Below, piece by piece: positions 37,063 to 38,265 of a DNA stretch of 38,265 bases (within the stretch, counting starts at the first letter, position 1; every line of letters begins with the position of its first letter). The DNA is from Actinomycetes bacterium (GTDB lineage: Bacteria; Actinomycetota; Acidimicrobiia; Acidimicrobiales; Palsa-688). Location of the stretch: positions 1 to 38,265 of the forward strand of contig JAKCDU010000032.1 in NCBI GenBank assembly GCA_021838445.1. Reading direction: 5' to 3'. Position numbers and translations under genes: made by a program. A model generated the notes under the pieces. That model was not told the DNA's origin, did not search any database, and saw only the letters and a list, made by a program, of their open reading frames with translations.

Positions 37063-37155
37063 GGTGAAGGTTCTGCGAACCAGAGTGAATCCACGAACGA
37101 GGGTGAAACTGCGGCCTGATTTAGATCGCAGGTTCACCATCGTTCGCAGATTCAC
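37063..37155. repeat. Large imperfect palindrome and smaller hairpin upstream of rrn
   Basis: Arms 37085-37113 and 37127-37155 are 29 bases each and reverse-complementary at 25 of 29 positions, around a 13-base AT-richer loop. Just before it, GGTTC-TGC-GAACC (37069-37081) forms a small exact hairpin. A shared motif close to GTGAA-N-CTGCGAACG appears in whole or part five times in this 93-base stretch, in both orientations. It may be a binding-site cluster, a structured RNA or a small mobile-element remnant. Confidence 0.8.
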
Positions 37156-37159
37156 AACC

Positions 37160-37302
37160 GCTTCTCCGCCGGCCTTCGCTCTCCTCGCCCCTCCGGCCCC
37201 CGCCGGCACCCGCCTGTCAAGGGCCGCCGGCACCCTCCGGCCCCCGCCGGCACCCCGCCGGCCCCCGCCGGCACCCTCCGGCCTTCGTTCCCCTCGCCCC
37301 GC
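37160..37302. repeat. GC-rich imperfect repeats
   Basis: The 20-base unit CTCCGGCCCCCGCCGGCACC occurs at 37191-37210 and 37235-37254, followed at once by a 21-base variant (37255-37275). Both ends carry similar sequence CCGGCCTTCG plus a CTCGCCCC stretch (near 37169 and 37279). It is non-coding as far as can be seen. Confidence 0.75.
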
Positions 37303-37492
37303 CGACCAATCAGCGCCCCGCTCACCGCCTCAACGCCCCGCGCCGTGTAAGAAACGCAGCGGTGGGGGAGGACCCGGTAGGGCCACTCCGGCGCACCAGC
37401 CGTTGGCGACTGGCGTTCACCTCACCGTCGTGTTAGGTTCACCTGGCTTCGCAAGAACCGCCCGCCGCTCGAAAAGTTCGGAACACTTCGAC

Positions 37493-37521
37493 TTGACAGC
37501 AGCGGACACAGCGGATAGTTT
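37493..37521 (+). promoter_or_regulatory. rRNA operon promoter
   Basis: TTGACA (37493-37498), a 17-base spacer and TAGTTT (37516-37521) make a near-consensus housekeeping sigma promoter, the best in the window. Transcription would start near 37528, giving a leader of about 335 bases before 16S rRNA. Confidence 0.8.
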
Positions 37522-37527
37522 GAGAAG

Positions 37528-37862
37528 CCGCCCCAAACGGTCCTTCTAGGACCGGGAAGGGCAACCGTCCGCCGGTGACGCCCAGCAGGCACTGCCTGAT
37601 GAGTATCAGCGTCGGATCAGCAAGGGAAAGCGCACCTCCAGCCTTATGGTTGTGTGCGCCCCGAGCGGTGCTCCTTGAAAACGGAACAGAGGAAGTTAAA
37701 AGCTAGTGCGGGCATCCTGCGCAGAGGCTTCGGCCAAGTGCATGATGTCAACCAATTCAAGCATTAGACGGACAACAAATCCGTCCGATGCCAGAGCTAT
37801 GAGATCGCCAGATCTCGTAGCACTCAACAACAAGATTTCAGTCGGTTCGCCGATTGTAAGTC
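37528..37862 (+). other. rrn leader with boxA-like site and hairpins
   Basis: The leader carries a boxA-like antitermination element, TGCTCCTTGAAAA, at 37669-37681. It also has two stems: CGGAC/GTCCG (37769-37773 with 37783-37787) and an 11-pair stem GCTATGAGATC/GATCTCGTAGC (37796-37821, one wobble, 4-base loop). These fit antitermination and precursor processing of rRNA. No tRNA is seen. Open frames across it are not genes. Confidence 0.65.

Positions 37863-38265
<403 letters not shown>

Larger units (their letters stand above)
36742..37492. other. Non-coding region upstream of the rrn promoter
   Basis: About 750 bases with no gene I can support. Long open frames cross it on both strands, but they contain palindromes and low-complexity Pro/Arg runs and match nothing I recognise. 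It holds a cluster of inverted and direct repeats (37063-37155) and GC-rich tandem-like repeats (37160-37302), listed separately. Two further GTTCACC copies lie at 37415-37421 and 37438-37444, close to the rrn promoter. The rest shows nothing I can name. Confidence 0.7.

Noticed and set aside
36910-37233. 107-residue minus-strand frame in the rrn upstream region
   Set aside because: Its apparent internal repeats (VNLR, FTLVR) come from the palindrome arms. No start signal or homology.
37434-37439. Second rrn promoter with -10 TAGGTT
   Set aside because: No -35 at a proper distance. The TTGACA promoter at 37493 is far better.
36605-37549. 314-residue plus-strand frame after the glycosylase gene
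   Set aside because: It overlaps the glycosylase gene, runs through palindromes and GC repeats, and covers the rrn promoter. No recognisable sequence.

Overview
This window is a dense stretch of core chromosome from a high-GC actinobacterium, most likely class Acidimicrobiia. The signs are the gene order mihF-gmk-rpoZ-coaBC-metK-priA, the actinobacterial integration host factor MihF, a DUF1844 gene divergent from infC, a helicase-degenerate PriA, many 4-base ATGA/GTGA gene junctions, and the 5' part of a 16S rRNA with an actinobacterial look. The class-level placement comes from memory of such sequences, not from a search.

Layout. 1-6635: pyrimidine operon pyrC (5' end cut off)-carA-carB-pyrD-pyrF, closed by a strong hairpin. 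6771-12307: mihF, gmk, rpoZ, coaBC, metK and degenerate priA. 12345-12842: queF (preQ1 synthesis). 12952-14102, minus strand: a SpoU/TrmH-type RNA methyltransferase and an RsmC-like methyltransferase. 14143-22445, plus strand: def-fmt-rsmB, then rpe-MoaB/Mog family-ribD-ribE-ribBA-ribH (complete riboflavin set), hisG and a small cold-shock-like protein. 22464-22949, minus strand: DUF1844 protein. 23158-29987: infC-rpmI-rplT, a second SpoU methyltransferase, an orphan soluble PAS histidine kinase, pheS and pheT. 30129-36076: arginine operon argC-B-D-F-R, a 20-codon Arg-rich small ORF, and argH. 36063-36692: 3-methyladenine DNA glycosylase. 36693-37862: a non-coding stretch with inverted repeats, GC-rich repeats, a near-consensus rrn promoter and an rRNA leader. 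37863-38265: 16S rRNA, cut by the window end.

How the genes work together. Nearly everything is housekeeping: UMP synthesis, translation start and finish (def, fmt, infC, rsmB, L35, L20, PheRS), cofactors (CoA, SAM, riboflavin) and arginine. The less ordinary content is regulatory. Four genes (def, rpe, argC, DUF1844) carry a TANNNT -10 element exactly 6 bases before the start codon, which points to leaderless mRNAs. infC and coaBC both seem to begin at an ATA codon behind a good Shine-Dalgarno. argH is preceded by a small ORF with five different Arg codons whose stop overlaps the argH start. The arg cluster lacks argJ and argG, and pyrD is of the PyrK-dependent type without an adjacent pyrK. 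I saw no mobile element, CRISPR array, prophage or tRNA gene, and no clearly new multi-gene system.
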